Source of the DNA: Blastobasis lacticolella
Lineage: Eukaryota > Arthropoda > Insecta > Lepidoptera > Blastobasidae
Reading direction: 5' to 3'
DNA: 64,000 nt
NCBI GenBank assembly: GCA_905147135.1
Contig: LR990041.1
Location: forward strand, 15,747,907 to 15,811,906
Shown: in pieces, positions 1-10,399 of the stretch
Position numbering within the stretch: position 1 is the first letter of the stretch
How the letters are laid out: each line of letters starts with the position of its first letter
Program-made: the position numbers and the translations under genes
The notes under the pieces: generated by a model
Told to the model about the DNA's origin: nothing
Databases searched by the model: none
Seen by the model: only the letters and a program-made list of their open reading frames with translations

Positions 1-813
1 CACATCCGGCCCGCGGTAGCCATCACCACCGAGCACGCTATCCTCGAGCCCGTACCGGCCCCGCGGGTAGCACCGCGCGCCGCGCCGGGATCGCCGCCGC
101 CTCGCGCCGTTCGGCCGCGCGTGGCCACCGCCTGCGGGCCCGCGGCCGATACATCAGAGCCCGTGGCCGCCACCGTCACGATCCCCGGCAAACCCAGCAG
201 GCCTGCTAGCGCGAAGCCGACGCAAACATTGCGAACTAATGTGCAGACACAAAGGACTCTAGTTTTTTCAGATCGAATAGGCAAAAATATGGGCGTGTTA
301 CTAAACGACTGTACGAATTCCAAAGTAACCAATTATTGCATGCCTGATTTGTCGTACGGCGGTATTATACAAAAAATCTTTAAAAATTCAAAACATATTG
401 ATCAAAATGTAAATATAGTAATTTTAATAAGTAATAGCCTTAAAGTACGAAAATATGACATAATAAAGGGTGTTGAAGCGTTGCAAGGATTGTCAGCAGG
501 AAAAATTTTATTATGCGCATTTCCCTTCGTAAAAAATTGTTATAATACTGAAAATGACCGTATTCACAAGTTGAATACTTTGATGTATAATTTGACTTGC
601 GGTCAGAAAGACGCATTTCCCTTTTTTGACTGTAATAAATTTACAGATAAAGTAGTTTTAACAGGAGATACTATGTATCTTCGACGTAGGTACAAAGTCA
701 AACTGGCTACAATGTTAGCGTACCATATTAATTTATTGATTTCTCCTACCGTAGGTAGATATGACCAGAGTGCCGATTTGTTAATAAACAAAAAGGGTCA
801 CTGTTTAAACTAG
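1..813 (+). pseudogene. LINE first ORF, C-terminal part: Pro/Ala/Arg-rich linker plus hydrolase-like domain
   Basis: The frame is open from base 1 to the stop at 811-813, so the start codon lies upstream of the window; the GTG at 121 is only an internal codon. Codons 1-75 or so are very GC-rich and encode a low-complexity Pro/Ala/Arg linker. After about position 230 the composition turns AT-rich and the protein resembles the esterase-like (SGNH) domain found in ORF1 of many CR1/L2 LINEs: an LVFSDRIGK block, a strand VNIVILISNSL where the GxND block normally lies, and a CAFPFVKN...NDRIHKLNTLMYNL block. The usual Ser, Asn-Asp and His catalytic positions are not convincingly kept. In the family this protein binds RNA or lipid and assists retrotransposition. 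The SGNH assignment is an inference from pattern; that it is the ORF upstream of an APE-RT protein is certain. Confidence 0.65.
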
Positions 814-1751
814 TATGTAAGACAAAGGAGCCGTCCTGTATCATATCAGCAGCATATAACAGTCCACTGTTAGACTTGAACAATAAATCTTTTGATATTG
901 TTCAGAATATACAGGACTGCTCTGGCATAAAGTCATTAGTAAATAGTGGTAATAAGCCTTTGGATGTACGTAAAGTAAAATGTTATAATAATAAACAAAA
1001 TTGTATAGTTAACTTAGTACATCAAAATATCCAAGGCATGACGAATAAAGAATTGGAAGTTGAGCTATTCATGAACGGTGAGAATGTTGATATTCTTTGC
1101 ATTACTGAACATTGGTTAAAAGATCACCAGCTCATATTTGGCTTTAACCATAAACTTGCAAGTTCGTTTACAAGAGGGCAGGCAATTCATGGAGGTTCCC
1201 TAATACTTGTTCGTAATTGCTTAAAATGCAAGGAACGCACTGATATTGTCAAGCTGTCTGTTGAACGATCTGCTGAAATTGCCTGTATAGAACTTGAGCG
1301 ACTTATTGTAATGAGCGTATACAGACCTCCGGCTTCATCATTTGATTTGTTCGAGAAAATTATGGACGAAGCCCTTATTAAAGTTAGCAATTGTAATAAA
1401 AATATTGTTGTTTGTGGAGATTTTAATATAGATTTATTAGACGTATCTTGTAAATATACTGGTAGGCTAATATCATTATTTAAGTGTCATAATTTAATCA
1501 ACTTATTTTTAGAGCCTACTAGAATAACAAGTACTACATCAACTTGTCTAGACAACATTTTTTGTGATATCCAGGCATGTAGCCAGTCTGTAATAAACAA
1601 ATTGCAATCCGATCATTGTGGTCAATTAGCTGTGTTTAATGTTAATATGAGGAAAGAAACAAAAAATACTATTAAATTTGTACCAATTAACAACAACCGT
1701 CTAAACAGTCTTAGAAATAACATTATAGAGAAATCATCTAATTTAAAATGA
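765..1751 (+). pseudogene. LINE APE-type endonuclease domain, frameshifted from the RT
   Basis: This apurinic-endonuclease-like domain nicks target DNA to prime reverse transcription. Counting from the TTG at 876, all family motifs are in order: HQNIQG (Asn51), ITEHW (Glu78), VYRPP (Tyr149), GDFNID (Asp182, Asn184), the PTR...CLDNIF block (Asp226) and SDH (His247). The catalytic set therefore looks intact. The frame is open upstream to 765 and overlaps the first ORF by 49 bases in the -1 frame, with no good ATG at the head, so it was probably read as part of a longer protein. It ends at a TGA at 1749-1751 within a run of A/T, and the RT continues in another frame. A one-base indel near 1744-1750 would explain this. 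Confidence 0.88.
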
Positions 1752-1773
1752 ATATTATAATTCAGTTTTACAC

Positions 1774-3752
1774 ATGACAAAAACTGAAAGTAATAGTATA
1801 TTCAAACCAAAGGTGAAGGCAGTAAACAGCAAACTTATGTTTAGCGATTGGGCGACAGCAGGAATACATAAGAGTAGAAATAAATTATATGAGCTCTATG
1901 CAGAACGGGCGTATAATAATAGCGTAGAATTTGCTGAGTATGTTAAACATTTTTCGAAGTTATTTAAACGCGTTTGTGCTACAGCTAAATCGAATTTCGT
2001 TAAACACAAACTGAAAAATAGCACAGATGTAGTAAAATCCACATGGCAGATTATAAATAGTGAAACTGGAAAAGTAACAAATCGCGATACTAAGTACAGT
2101 TTAAAGACAAATGATAATGTTGTTACCAAAAACTCGGAAGTTGCGGAGGCATTCAATAAATTTTTTACAGACATTCCAGTGTCAACTACGAAATCCTTAA
2201 GTTCGTCTCCTGCTCTTGCTGAATCCTTGTTAAAACAAAATGTACCCGAGAGTGTCATCGATTTTAAGTTCGAGCATGCAACACCTCAAGATATAGTTAA
2301 GGCTTTTAAAACCATAAAAATGAAAGCAACTGCCGACATTGATGGTATGTCGGTAAAAATTATTAGCTCTGTAATTGATGTTATTGCTGTCCACTTAGCG
2401 AATATATTTAATAATTGTGTTGATAATGGTGAATTTCCTGACCTGATGAAGCACAGTAAAGTTATTCCATTGTTGAAAACTGGTAATACAACGGATCCTA
2501 CAAATTTTAGACCAGTTTCAATTTTACCGACTCTAAGTAAAATATTTGAGAAAATCATATTAAATCATAAACAATTCGGTTTTACTCGCGGTCGTTCAAC
2601 AACTGATGCAGGTGTTGAACTTATTAAACATATCTTTGTGGCGTGGGAGGAATCACGTGATGCCTTAGGGGTTTTCTGTGATTTATCCAAAGCCTTTGAT
2701 TGCGTTAATCATGACATTTTGGTCAGGAAATTACAACATTATGGAATAAAGGACTTGGCCCTGAACTTGCTAAATTCATACTTGAGTCATAGAATTCAAA
2801 AAGTTGATGTGAACGGAGAGAGATCTATGGGGTCTGTTGTCTCTATGGGTGTCCCCCAGGGATCTATTTTGGGCCCGTTTTTGTTTCTTGTTTATGTAAA
2901 TGACTTACCGTACTTTGTAAAAGATGCCCATGAAATTGTCTTGTTCGCGGACGATACATCTTTAGTGTTTAAAGTAAAAAGACAACAATTAACATATGAA
3001 GACGTGAACAAGGCTATTGCAGAAGTGGTAAACTGGTTTACGGTTAATAATTTATTACTGAATGGCAAGAAGACAAAATGTTTAAAATTCTCTTTGCCAA
3101 ATGTTAGATCAGTGCCCACTAATGTACAAATAAAAGGCGAAAATTTGAATTTTGTTGATTCTACAGTATTTTTAGGCTTTACCCTGGATAATAAATTGCA
3201 ATGGGGTCCTCACATTGATAAATTGGCGAAAAGGCTAAGTTCTGCAGCATATGCTGTAAAGAAAATACGGAGTATTTCTGACGAGGCTACAGCAAGATTA
3301 GTTTACTTTAGTTATTTCCACAGTATTATGGCCTATGGCATACTGCTGTGGGGACACGCTGCCGACTGGAACAATGTATTTGTATTGCAGAAAAGGGCTA
3401 TTCGCGCGATTTATCAATTGAGACCTAGAACTTCACTAAGAGATAAATTCAGGAACATTGATATAATGACAATGCCGTCACAATATATATATGAGAATTT
3501 AATGTATGTTCATAAAAATTTACACTTATTTAAGAAGAATAGTGATGTTCATAATATTAATACGAGAAATAAAGATAAGCTTGTTGCTGGTGCTTGTCGT
3601 CTAGCCAAAGTCCACAAATCATTTATGGGTCAATGTGTACGCTTTTATAATAAGGTTCCAACAGATATTCAGAATTTACCATTGAATAATTATGTCAAAA
3701 AAGTTATTATAGTATATCTGAATATGTAAATGACAAAAGTCCATGGGACTGA
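1774..3752 (+). pseudogene. LINE reverse transcriptase, defective
   Basis: This is the RT and C-terminal part of the same element. From the ATG at 1774 the fingers motif PTNFRPVSI is at about residue 242, the first catalytic Asp is in FCDLSKAFD (Asp303), VPQGSILGP is at 360, and the FADD active site is at 391-394, followed by a thumb and a C-terminal domain typical of CR1-group LINEs. Two defects are visible. First, KIFEKIIL runs straight into HKQFGFTRGRST, whereas RTs of this group carry roughly 15-20 further residues there. Second, the frame stops at 3727-3729, but the next frame immediately reads YVNDKSPWD and stops at 3750-3752; that looks like the original C-terminus. The start is artificial, since the frame joins the endonuclease upstream. 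Confidence 0.9.
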
Positions 3753-3839
3753 ACTGCTGTTCTATACAGGTATTTACTTTTAAGATAGTATATCGGACAA
3801 ATAATGTATTAGTACATAAGACATGTTTAAAAAAAAAAG

Positions 3840-3913
3840 AATTAACGTAGGCTCTGTGGGTGTCTTGCCGTTTCTTTCCCCCACAGAGAACCACCTTGGA
3901 AGCGGCGTTAATT
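3840..3913 (+). other. Nested stem-loop in LINE 3' region
   Basis: The outer arms AATTAACG (3840-3847) and CGTTAATT (3906-3913) are perfectly complementary. The inner arms CTCTGTGGG (3852-3860) and CCCACAGAG (3880-3888) are also perfect, with a 19-nt loop. LINE reverse transcriptases often recognise a 3' stem-loop, so this is a plausible recognition structure, by inference only. Confidence 0.5.
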
Positions 3914-3954
3914 TTCCTTCCTCTCCCACACATGGTGTCTCCTGTCTGCGCTAG

Positions 3955-4180
3955 GGTAAGGGTAGGGTAGTAGTTAGGGTAGGAGTAGGATAGCGGTAAG
4001 GTAGTATAGGGTGGGGTAGGGGTAAGATAGTGGTAGGGTCGGGGTAAGATAGTGGTAGGGTAGGGGTAAGGTAGTGGTAGGGTAGGGGTAAGGTAGTGGT
4101 ATGGTAGGGTTAAGGCAATGGTAGGATAGGGTAGGGGTAAGGTAGCGATAGGGTTGGGATAGGATAGAGTAGGGTGGGAG
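3955..4180 (+). repeat. G-rich minisatellite, 22-bp period
   Basis: This is a degenerate array of GGGTA/GGGGTAA/GGTAGT blocks. The best-kept units begin at 4032, 4054, 4076 and 4098 with an exact 22-bp spacing. The plus strand carries many runs of 3-4 G, so it has G-quadruplex potential. It recalls telomeric TTAGG-type repeats in composition but is not a perfect telomere repeat. Confidence 0.85.
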
Positions 4181-4674
4181 CGACTACCTATCACATGCAG
4201 CATGTGTGATGCACGCTCACTTAAAAGTCTGTCTGGCGGTGGCGTGGGGGCCGGGTCGCTCTTTTCCCTCAAATATGGTTGAATTGGACGATGGCTGGGC
4301 CCTGCGTTATACTCGTGAACGGGTGCTGCCTTGGTGGACTGGCTTACTCTTGCTGTAGTTTTAGGTGGTTTTTCTTAATTATGCTAGACATACCTACGAG
4401 TATATAATATAATATAGCGTTCCGGCTCTGTCTGGCATTGTCGAGCCCGGTTCGGTTGTGGTTGGCGAGGGATACGTTTATCTACAGACATAGGGCGGTC
4501 AGCGTGTCACTGTGTGTTTCCTTCCTACTTTCCTACCCCCCTCCTTTTTGACGATTGAAAGAGATATTTAATGTCCTAATCAATAAAGAAATTTTGATTT
4601 TGATTGATTGATGATTTTGTATTTGAAAACACTTGTAGACTATAGATATTAAACAACCTATATATATTAATTTC

Positions 4675-4933
4675 GTATTGCAATGGAGTGACTGCCATCT
4701 GACCTCCGTGAACTTGATAACAGGGGAACCAGACCAGATTGGATCATGGTCGTCTGAATGTGCAGGTTACATCACGATGTTTACCCTCACAGTAAGATCA
4801 TCGGTTAGTACTCCACTAATACATTTAATTAAAAAAAGAGTCATTGGGACGAGATGGCGGCACTGGAATTCGAGTCCGGTGCCTCTCGCTTATGAGTCGG
4901 ACCTCTTAAGAATTAGGCTACCGACGCTGCGAT
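4675..4933 (-). mobile_element. tRNA-derived SINE (family S1), diverged copy
   Basis: Read on the minus strand, the tRNA-like head lies at the right end (a diverged B-box-like GGACTCGAATTCC near 4870-4882), followed by the S1 body with its GGTTCCCCTG and GGAGGTCAGATGGCAGTC signatures near 4700-4730. It matches the full-length copy at 9800-10146 in order and orientation. The promoter boxes are mutated. The 89-codon plus-strand frame across it is not a gene. Confidence 0.75.
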
Positions 4934-5274
4934 ATAATGATGAATAATGGAAATGAGCACTGAATGTAACTAAATTTATTGGTCACTGAGAGATCCGTCC
5001 TAGATTCCTAGATAGAGTAGATGAGAAATACCCATATGTTTTGAAAATATAGATCACTCATTACGAATGCCTAAATTAGATTTGAATTAACCTTGCAAGG
5101 GATGAAATACTTGCAAGGTTTGTGGTTTGTTGTGGTGTGGTAAACGCGATGTTACAAAAACTATCGATTTTAAGCAAGGTGATTTGCGAGCAACAGTAAA
5201 ACGAGCATAAAATGTGCATCAACTACGGAGATAGTCATTTGTCGGATATAATTCATTATTATTTTAATTGTATG
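4934..5274. other. Unannotated AT-rich DNA with an 11-bp inverted repeat
   Basis: I see no gene. The arms AACCTTGCAAG (5089-5099) and CTTGCAAGGTT (5110-5120) form a perfect inverted repeat with a 10-nt spacer. Confidence 0.5.
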
Positions 5275-5424
5275 GCTAAAATATATTTCCGGTTATTGTT
5301 AAAAACCGCATTAAAATCCGTTGCGTAGTTTTACGATCTAAGCGTATATCGATACACACATAAATACATAGGGACAGACGGCGGGAAACGATTTTGTTTT
5401 ACTTGTTTATACTATGTATAGATC
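5275..5424 (-). mobile_element. Helitron-like short interspersed element, fragment
   Basis: On the minus strand this reads as the 5' part of the same family as 59607-59761 and 9126-9360: a CGTTTCCCGCCGTCTGTCCC segment (RC of about 5373-5392), a TATGTATTTATGTG-type stretch, then a segment resembling 'cgcaacggattttaatgcggttttt'. The CTAG 3' end seen in the other copies is missing. The Helitron assignment is tentative. Confidence 0.45.
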
Positions 5425-7407
5425 GAGAATACTTTAACAAGACCAAATTTAAAAAAATAAAGAGTAGGAAACAACTTTGTAACAAATTCCATAAAACAAT
5501 TTGAAAGGCGCGGTCTTCTACCATAGTTCTCTGCTGCACATTCCGATCGCACGTTTATTATCTGTCCTCTGTATCAGGCGAGTGTTGGTATCCTCTCGCC
5601 TAGAGCCGCCGATATTAAATGTTTACATTGAGCGTTGGCAGGGGAAAGTAAACAACGTGCTGTGTCAGCGAATTTCATGGCTCTATGGCTCGTCATTCAT
5701 TACACTTTGAATTGAACATGGGTTAGGATCAAGAGGTTGGTTAGACCAAGAAGACATAATAAAATGTTCTTTTTTTGGTTAGGTTAGGATGGAATGTTTT
5801 TCTGATCTAAATTCAACAGATTTCGAGTACCTACACGCGTTGCTGTGAAAAAATATCTGAAAAAAGTTATGAGTACTTGAAAGAATTCCATTAGGGACAG
5901 GGCAAGCTCGGTTGATAACAAAACCTACCTCTAACCTATTCTTATTCTCTACTACTGCGATTCTTATTAATTGAGAAGGAGATATGTGTTATATTCGGTT
6001 AAGAAATATTTTGTTAATTTATATTGTAGAAATTGCCAAATAAATATTATGTCTATGTCTATGTTATATGAAATTGTTTAAGTACCTATATATACTGTAT
6101 ATACGATAATATTTCTTATCGTTACTTGTAATAGCGGGTGGGTACGCCCAGAATTAATTTAAAAAGAAATGTTTATCCTTCGTGTACTAGTACGCATATA
6201 TACACGGTAGGTATGTTTTTTGAGTAACGCATCACCTAATACTGTTTGCTTACATCAGAGCTAAGCAAACGTTATTGATTGCTCCTACCAACAGAATAAT
6301 ATCGTCTAAGTCATGTTTGTATTCACATCAGTGCAATTGGTACGAACGATAACTTTGCTCCGTATAATATATTGATTAAGAGATGTTCCACATGTTGATG
6401 TTATGTTAAGGGAAACTACCTACTATTCTGAATATTTGAACAAGAAGGAACAAAATATTAAGAACAATTGTAATATATTTTACTTTTTATAGGTACCTAC
6501 GCCTTCAGCCCTGTGAGAGACAGACAGTCAGCGGACGCTTATTAAAAGGTTTCATTTTTTATTCTACGGGCGCAAAACCCTATAAAATTTGGAGTAGTGA
6601 ATACCGGACCCCAATTGGGGAAAACCTATAGAATAAATATGTAACAGAGAAGATAACAAAAGTGAAGTTTCTTTTGCCACTTTTCCACCAGTAGCATATC
6701 GAAAATTCTAAATTAAAATACACATTGTACTGCTTCTATACTAAAGAAAAACTTGCTCAACACACGTTTTTGCGAATTACGCAACAACAGCTCTTATTTC
6801 ATGTGGCTCAACGCTACCTGCTGAAAAATTCCCCGCCTTAATTTCTGTAAAAGTTGCCTGGAAAAGATTGATATATCTATTAATATCGATAAGGCCGCTT
6901 TTATTTGTTTTCCTTATTGTTGTAAGTGATTAATATAACAACATCAACAACAGTTTTATGACCAACAAAATGTTTATCTATCTCTACGAACAAACACAGC
7001 TCCTATAAATCGCTTTCCAGATCAAACAAGTGAAACGGTACTAAATCACAGCGACAGCGCCGAATAACCGACGGAACTATTAGAATCTATGATTTTCTGC
7101 ATCACTAAACATTGATAATTGATGGATCCTCTATTAATATTGACTGGATGAAGCTTGCCTCGTAGAACTATGCAAAACGCCTCCATTACTGTCTGAGAAA
7201 GTTTGTATAATTTCCCATCCTCTGCAATTAAAGCCCGCTCGTTTAGCTGCGTACATATATGGAGTGACGTCGCCAAGTTAAATTGTGTGTGATTTAGACC
7301 GCACGCACACAAATTGTTAGTTGACAAGCTAATTGGGAGTTGAGTTTTTGTGGCCTTTGTTTGCTATATATTTGGCAAAAGTATATAATTGCAAGGAACT
7401 GCGTTTT
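5425..7407. other. Intergenic AT-rich DNA, nothing recognised
   Basis: Open frames are short (69 and 93 codons), overlap on both strands and carry no motif. Two TTAGG units occur near 5777-5788, too few to call telomeric. I see no repeat boundary. Confidence 0.5.
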
Positions 7408-7500
7408 TTTTTTAATTTGTCTAGCCAGGTATTTGACCTCCATCTTAACTGGTGGTAAGTGACGATGGTGGAGCCAGCCTGTCTAGAAACAGAATATTCA
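7408..7500 (-). mobile_element. LINE family A 3' end fragment
   Basis: It begins with a T-run and carries the family A signature: 'tagccaggtatttgacc', then 'ccatcttaactggtggtaagtgacgatgg', then 'gcctgtctagaaacag'. Family A copies continue on their coding strand upstream into an RT C-terminus ending VFPDHYNPD-FKARVNRL-like. The copy is heavily 5'-truncated, as is usual for LINEs. Confidence 0.6.
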
Positions 7501-7929
7501 CTCTATTTGCTCTGTTCCCTCTCATCGTAATTATATTCGATCACAATGATTCGTAGGCAGAACAGGCTTTCGATACCTAAATAAAATTCTACAACGATGT
7601 TTTCAAAAAGTCAATTGTTTCCAATAAAAAAACTACTGCCCAATAGTTTCTGTTAATTTTTTTTCCTCATTCTGTTTCACGATCTTTGTTCAACGGTTTA
7701 TTGTCTGTGTCCAAACAGCTTTATCGCGTTCCCAGACACGAATTGAGATTAACTGTTAATCGATATCTAATAGAGTACAAAAAAGTTTACTTTCCGACCG
7801 TCAATTAAGCTCGAGTCAGGGCGTTGTTTTCGGATTTACGTTGCTTGATTGCAATTGATTTGGTTAGATAAGAGAGAAAGAAAGTATGTAGATACCAACT
7901 GGAGTTATCGCTGGTCTAGTCTGGTCAGC

Positions 7930-8095
7930 AGGTAATTATAATACAGCGACTGCTATCTGACCTCCGTGACCCTGTTAATATGGGAACCTGACCGAATTTA
8001 ATCATAGTTATACATAGACACACACACGACATTTTCAGTTAGTATTTAAGTACATCACTTAGAAAGAGTCATTGGTAAGTACATGGTGGCGCATA
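7930..8095 (-). mobile_element. SINE family S1, partial copy
   Basis: The S1 body signatures 'cgactgctatctgacctccg' and 'gggaacctgacc' lie near 7948-8000, and the 'agagtcattggta' junction to the tRNA head is near 8064. The tRNA-like head itself is absent or unrecognisable after 8090. Confidence 0.65.
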
Positions 8096-9120
8096 ATAGA
8101 ATTTATTTATACGAAATAAACACAAAACGGAAAATTACCTCCGATTAAATTGAAATATTACTATTATATTGGACTGAGTTTTTGGGAATAATATAAGAAA
8201 ATTAAACTAAAGATACAACTACTGTGAGGCAATTACCAAAGCACTTGGGCCGCGCAATATATGCCATGGCATAAACCTACATTGATAGCAATGACCGGAC
8301 CGTTAAAAGCTGAAAGGAGATTGTCGAAAAACAAGAAGCTAGACCATAAAGACGTAGTCGTGGCGTCTGCGCTGTAATAGCGTAGCATGAAACTCCCGAT
8401 TATAGTCGAGGAGTCGACGTACCCATTGGCCCCATGCGACGCTCGTAAGATGCACCCACTTGCGAGATCTCTTTAGGGGACCGGTTTAAGATACAAGACT
8501 TGGCGCCAGTGCTTGCGTTTTTCTGTTCCGAATTCAAAGATAAGGACAATAGCCAGTGTAGTTATGAATAGTGTCAAGACTGACGAGTCCTTCTGGATTC
8601 TGGAGTTCTTCTGGAATTGTTAATGTTTTGGGTGACAAGAGATGACGTGGTGTCAAAAGAGGTGCAGACTGGTTTTTTTGTTAAATTCGAGCACCATTTT
8701 GTAAGAAAGAGTAAGCCAAGAATAACAAAAGACAGTGTCCCTGTAAGTAAACCATAGTTTAGGTTTAGGCACTTATTTGTTTAACTTAATAAAATGATCT
8801 TCGCTCATAGAAACCTATTATACGAAATAGAACTTGTTAAATAATTCGATTTGTCCTATGTAGCCTTTGTGCATAGTTCCATTTGTGGTAGCTTCATTAG
8901 TAATACGATAACATTTTCACTCTCGGAATCAATAGGTACGTTAACTTCAACCATTGTTGTTGTTTGATCAATTTATTTTGTGAAACTCGGATCCGGACGC
9001 TCAAATGAATAACATTGAGCTATAGAATAGACTGATAATTACCGTGTTTATTGCAACATTTGTCATAGTAACTGAAGTAATAACTTGGCATTTTTGGCCT
9101 TGGTTAAAAATATATATATA
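8096..9120. other. Intergenic DNA, nothing recognised
   Basis: No frame with coding character and no repeat I can match inside this window. Positions 8220-8520 are less AT-rich than the surroundings, but I cannot assign them. Confidence 0.45.
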
Positions 9121-9125
9121 TAAAA

Positions 9126-9360
9126 CTAGTGGACCCGGTGCTACTTCTTTCGCGTACATGTATTTTATCCCTACCTATCCTTTTTTACCCTTAACTAAAC
9201 CTTCCATTTGAATCCTTAAAAAAAAACACATGTCGAAAAATTATATTTTATATATTATAGGCGTATTTAAAAATATCTAAGCGTACAGAGATAGAGACAT
9301 AGATACATAGGGACAGACGGTGGGAAGCGACTTTGTTTTATACTACGTCTATACATATAA
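9126..9360 (-). mobile_element. Helitron-like non-autonomous element with CTAG end
   Basis: On the minus strand the element starts near 9360 with '...aaaacaaagtcgcttccc' and the shared CCGTCTGTCCC block (about 9313-9323). It ends in 'gtagcaccgggtcca' followed by CTAG at 9126-9129 and then T. The CTAG|T terminus and matching copies at 19139-19778 and 59607-59761 suggest a Helitron-like family. No rolling-circle replicase is present, so it would be non-autonomous. Confidence 0.5.
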
Positions 9361-9799
9361 AAATATTAGTTACGACACATATCAAAATAGGTCTGTTAAT
9401 TTACCATAATTGAAGAACTTACTTTCAGAACGATATATTTATAACGACACGCCTTTTTCCCAGACCACATCGTTCTACTTGCTACGGTCCTGACAGATCT
9501 TTCTTGCTTCTTTCACAAACATTAACCTTTTCATACATGAACGTCGGTTTAGGTTCAGTGAATACTCTCTAGGTTTTCATGAATTGCACCCCAAATTAAG
9601 GTACGATATTCTATGTGATGAAATCCTTGAGACAGAGACGCTCCTACGATCCGTAGTAACGATATTAGGGTCAGAGTCTCACAGAGTTTACGATATGACG
9701 TTTCGCTAAATTCTACTAAACAAGACGATGTGTAAGATATACGCAAACTTGGTTAAACTCTCAAGCTTCGTTAAGTGTGATCAGCATAGGTCCTAGAAG

Positions 9800-10146
9800 T
9801 AAAAATAAAAATAATAATCATCTTGGCGTCAATGTCCCGGTTGTGCTCGGGGTCCGCCTTGACCATGATCCAGGATTTGGCAGGTCAGGTAATTATAGCA
9901 GAGCGACTGCCATCTGACCTCCATGACCATGGGGAACCTGACCAGATTGGATCATGGTAACACATCCAGTCGCCTGAATGTGCAGGTTTCATCACGATGT
10001 TTTCCCTCACCGTAAGAGCATCGGTTCATATTCAACTAATGTACACAACTCAGAAAACGGTCATTGGTACATGGCCGGAGCGGGATTCGAACCCGGGACC
10101 TCTGGCTTACGAGTCGGATACTCTAACCGCTCGGATACTGACGCTC
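9800..10146 (-). mobile_element. Full-length tRNA-derived SINE (family S1)
   Basis: This is the reference copy. On the minus strand it begins with a tRNA-like head (10146 to about 10073) containing a B box GGTTCGAATCC and an anticodon-loop-like CTCGTAA, as in a Thr(CGU) tRNA. Then comes a body with GGTCAGGTTCCCC and GGAGGTCAGATGGCAGTCGC, a segment 'ggcggaccccgagcac', and an ATTATTATTTTTATTTTTA-like tail at about 9800-9818. The internal Pol III boxes look serviceable. The other S1 copies in this window are fragments. The head-body-tail order is visible directly; dependence on a LINE is family knowledge. Confidence 0.85.
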
Positions 10147-10399
10147 TCTTTTCATAATTGGATGGCTTATATTAATTTCCTACATTTTTATTTTACGTGT
10201 GTAAAATAAAAATGTATAAGTGGAAAAGGTAAGAAAATGAAAATGGTAGTGTATTATGGAAGGGTCAATGGAAATGGGCAATGAAACAACCATTTTCGAA
10301 GTCTCATGGCGCGATGGAATAAAAAACGGGGATATCTACAAGCGAACCAAGGTCAACGACATAGCCTGAAGAATTGCTAGGCTTAAGTGGCAGTGGACT

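Larger units (their letters stand above)
1..4611 (+). mobile_element. CR1/L2-type non-LTR retrotransposon, 3' part, 5' end outside the window
   Basis: One plus-strand LINE copy. In order it has a hydrolase-like first ORF (open from base 1), an APE endonuclease, a reverse transcriptase and a long 3' region. The 3' region ends in an AATAAA signal (about 4582) and a degenerate GATTTT/GATT repeat at 4590-4618, the kind of short terminal repeat CR1-group LINEs end in. The copy is not active: the reading frame changes between the first ORF and the endonuclease, again between endonuclease and RT (around 1744-1774), and once more at the RT C-terminus (around 3720). RT residues are also missing near 2560. 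The clade call rests on motif spacing and the end repeat. The 5' junction and any target-site duplication lie outside or cannot be seen. The 3' end is uncertain, because an A-run at 3829-3839 is an alternative terminus. Confidence 0.85.
3753..4611 (+). other. Probable 3' untranslated region of the LINE
   Basis: The stretch has no coding signal. It holds an A-run (3829-3839), a nested inverted repeat (3840-3913), the G-rich 22-bp tandem array (3955-4180), a pyrimidine-rich segment near 4515-4550, an AATAAA at about 4582 and the terminal GATTTT/GATT repeat. The 199-codon minus-strand reading frame across it is only the complement of the tandem array (Pro/Tyr/Thr/Leu-rich) and is not a gene. Assigning the whole stretch to one element is an inference. 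The element could instead end at the A-run, with the rest being separate. Confidence 0.5.

Noticed and set aside
3676..4272. 199-codon minus-strand ORF rich in Pro, Tyr, Thr and Leu
   Set aside because: Its repetitive part is the complement of the G-rich tandem array and its end overlaps the RT gene. It has no domain.
5777..5788. GGTTAGGTTAGG, the insect telomere unit
   Set aside because: Only two units; expected by chance in AT-rich DNA.
10073..10146. A tRNA-Thr gene on the minus strand
   Set aside because: The head joins a SINE body with further copies and ends in a SINE tail, so it is a SINE promoter and not an independent tRNA gene.
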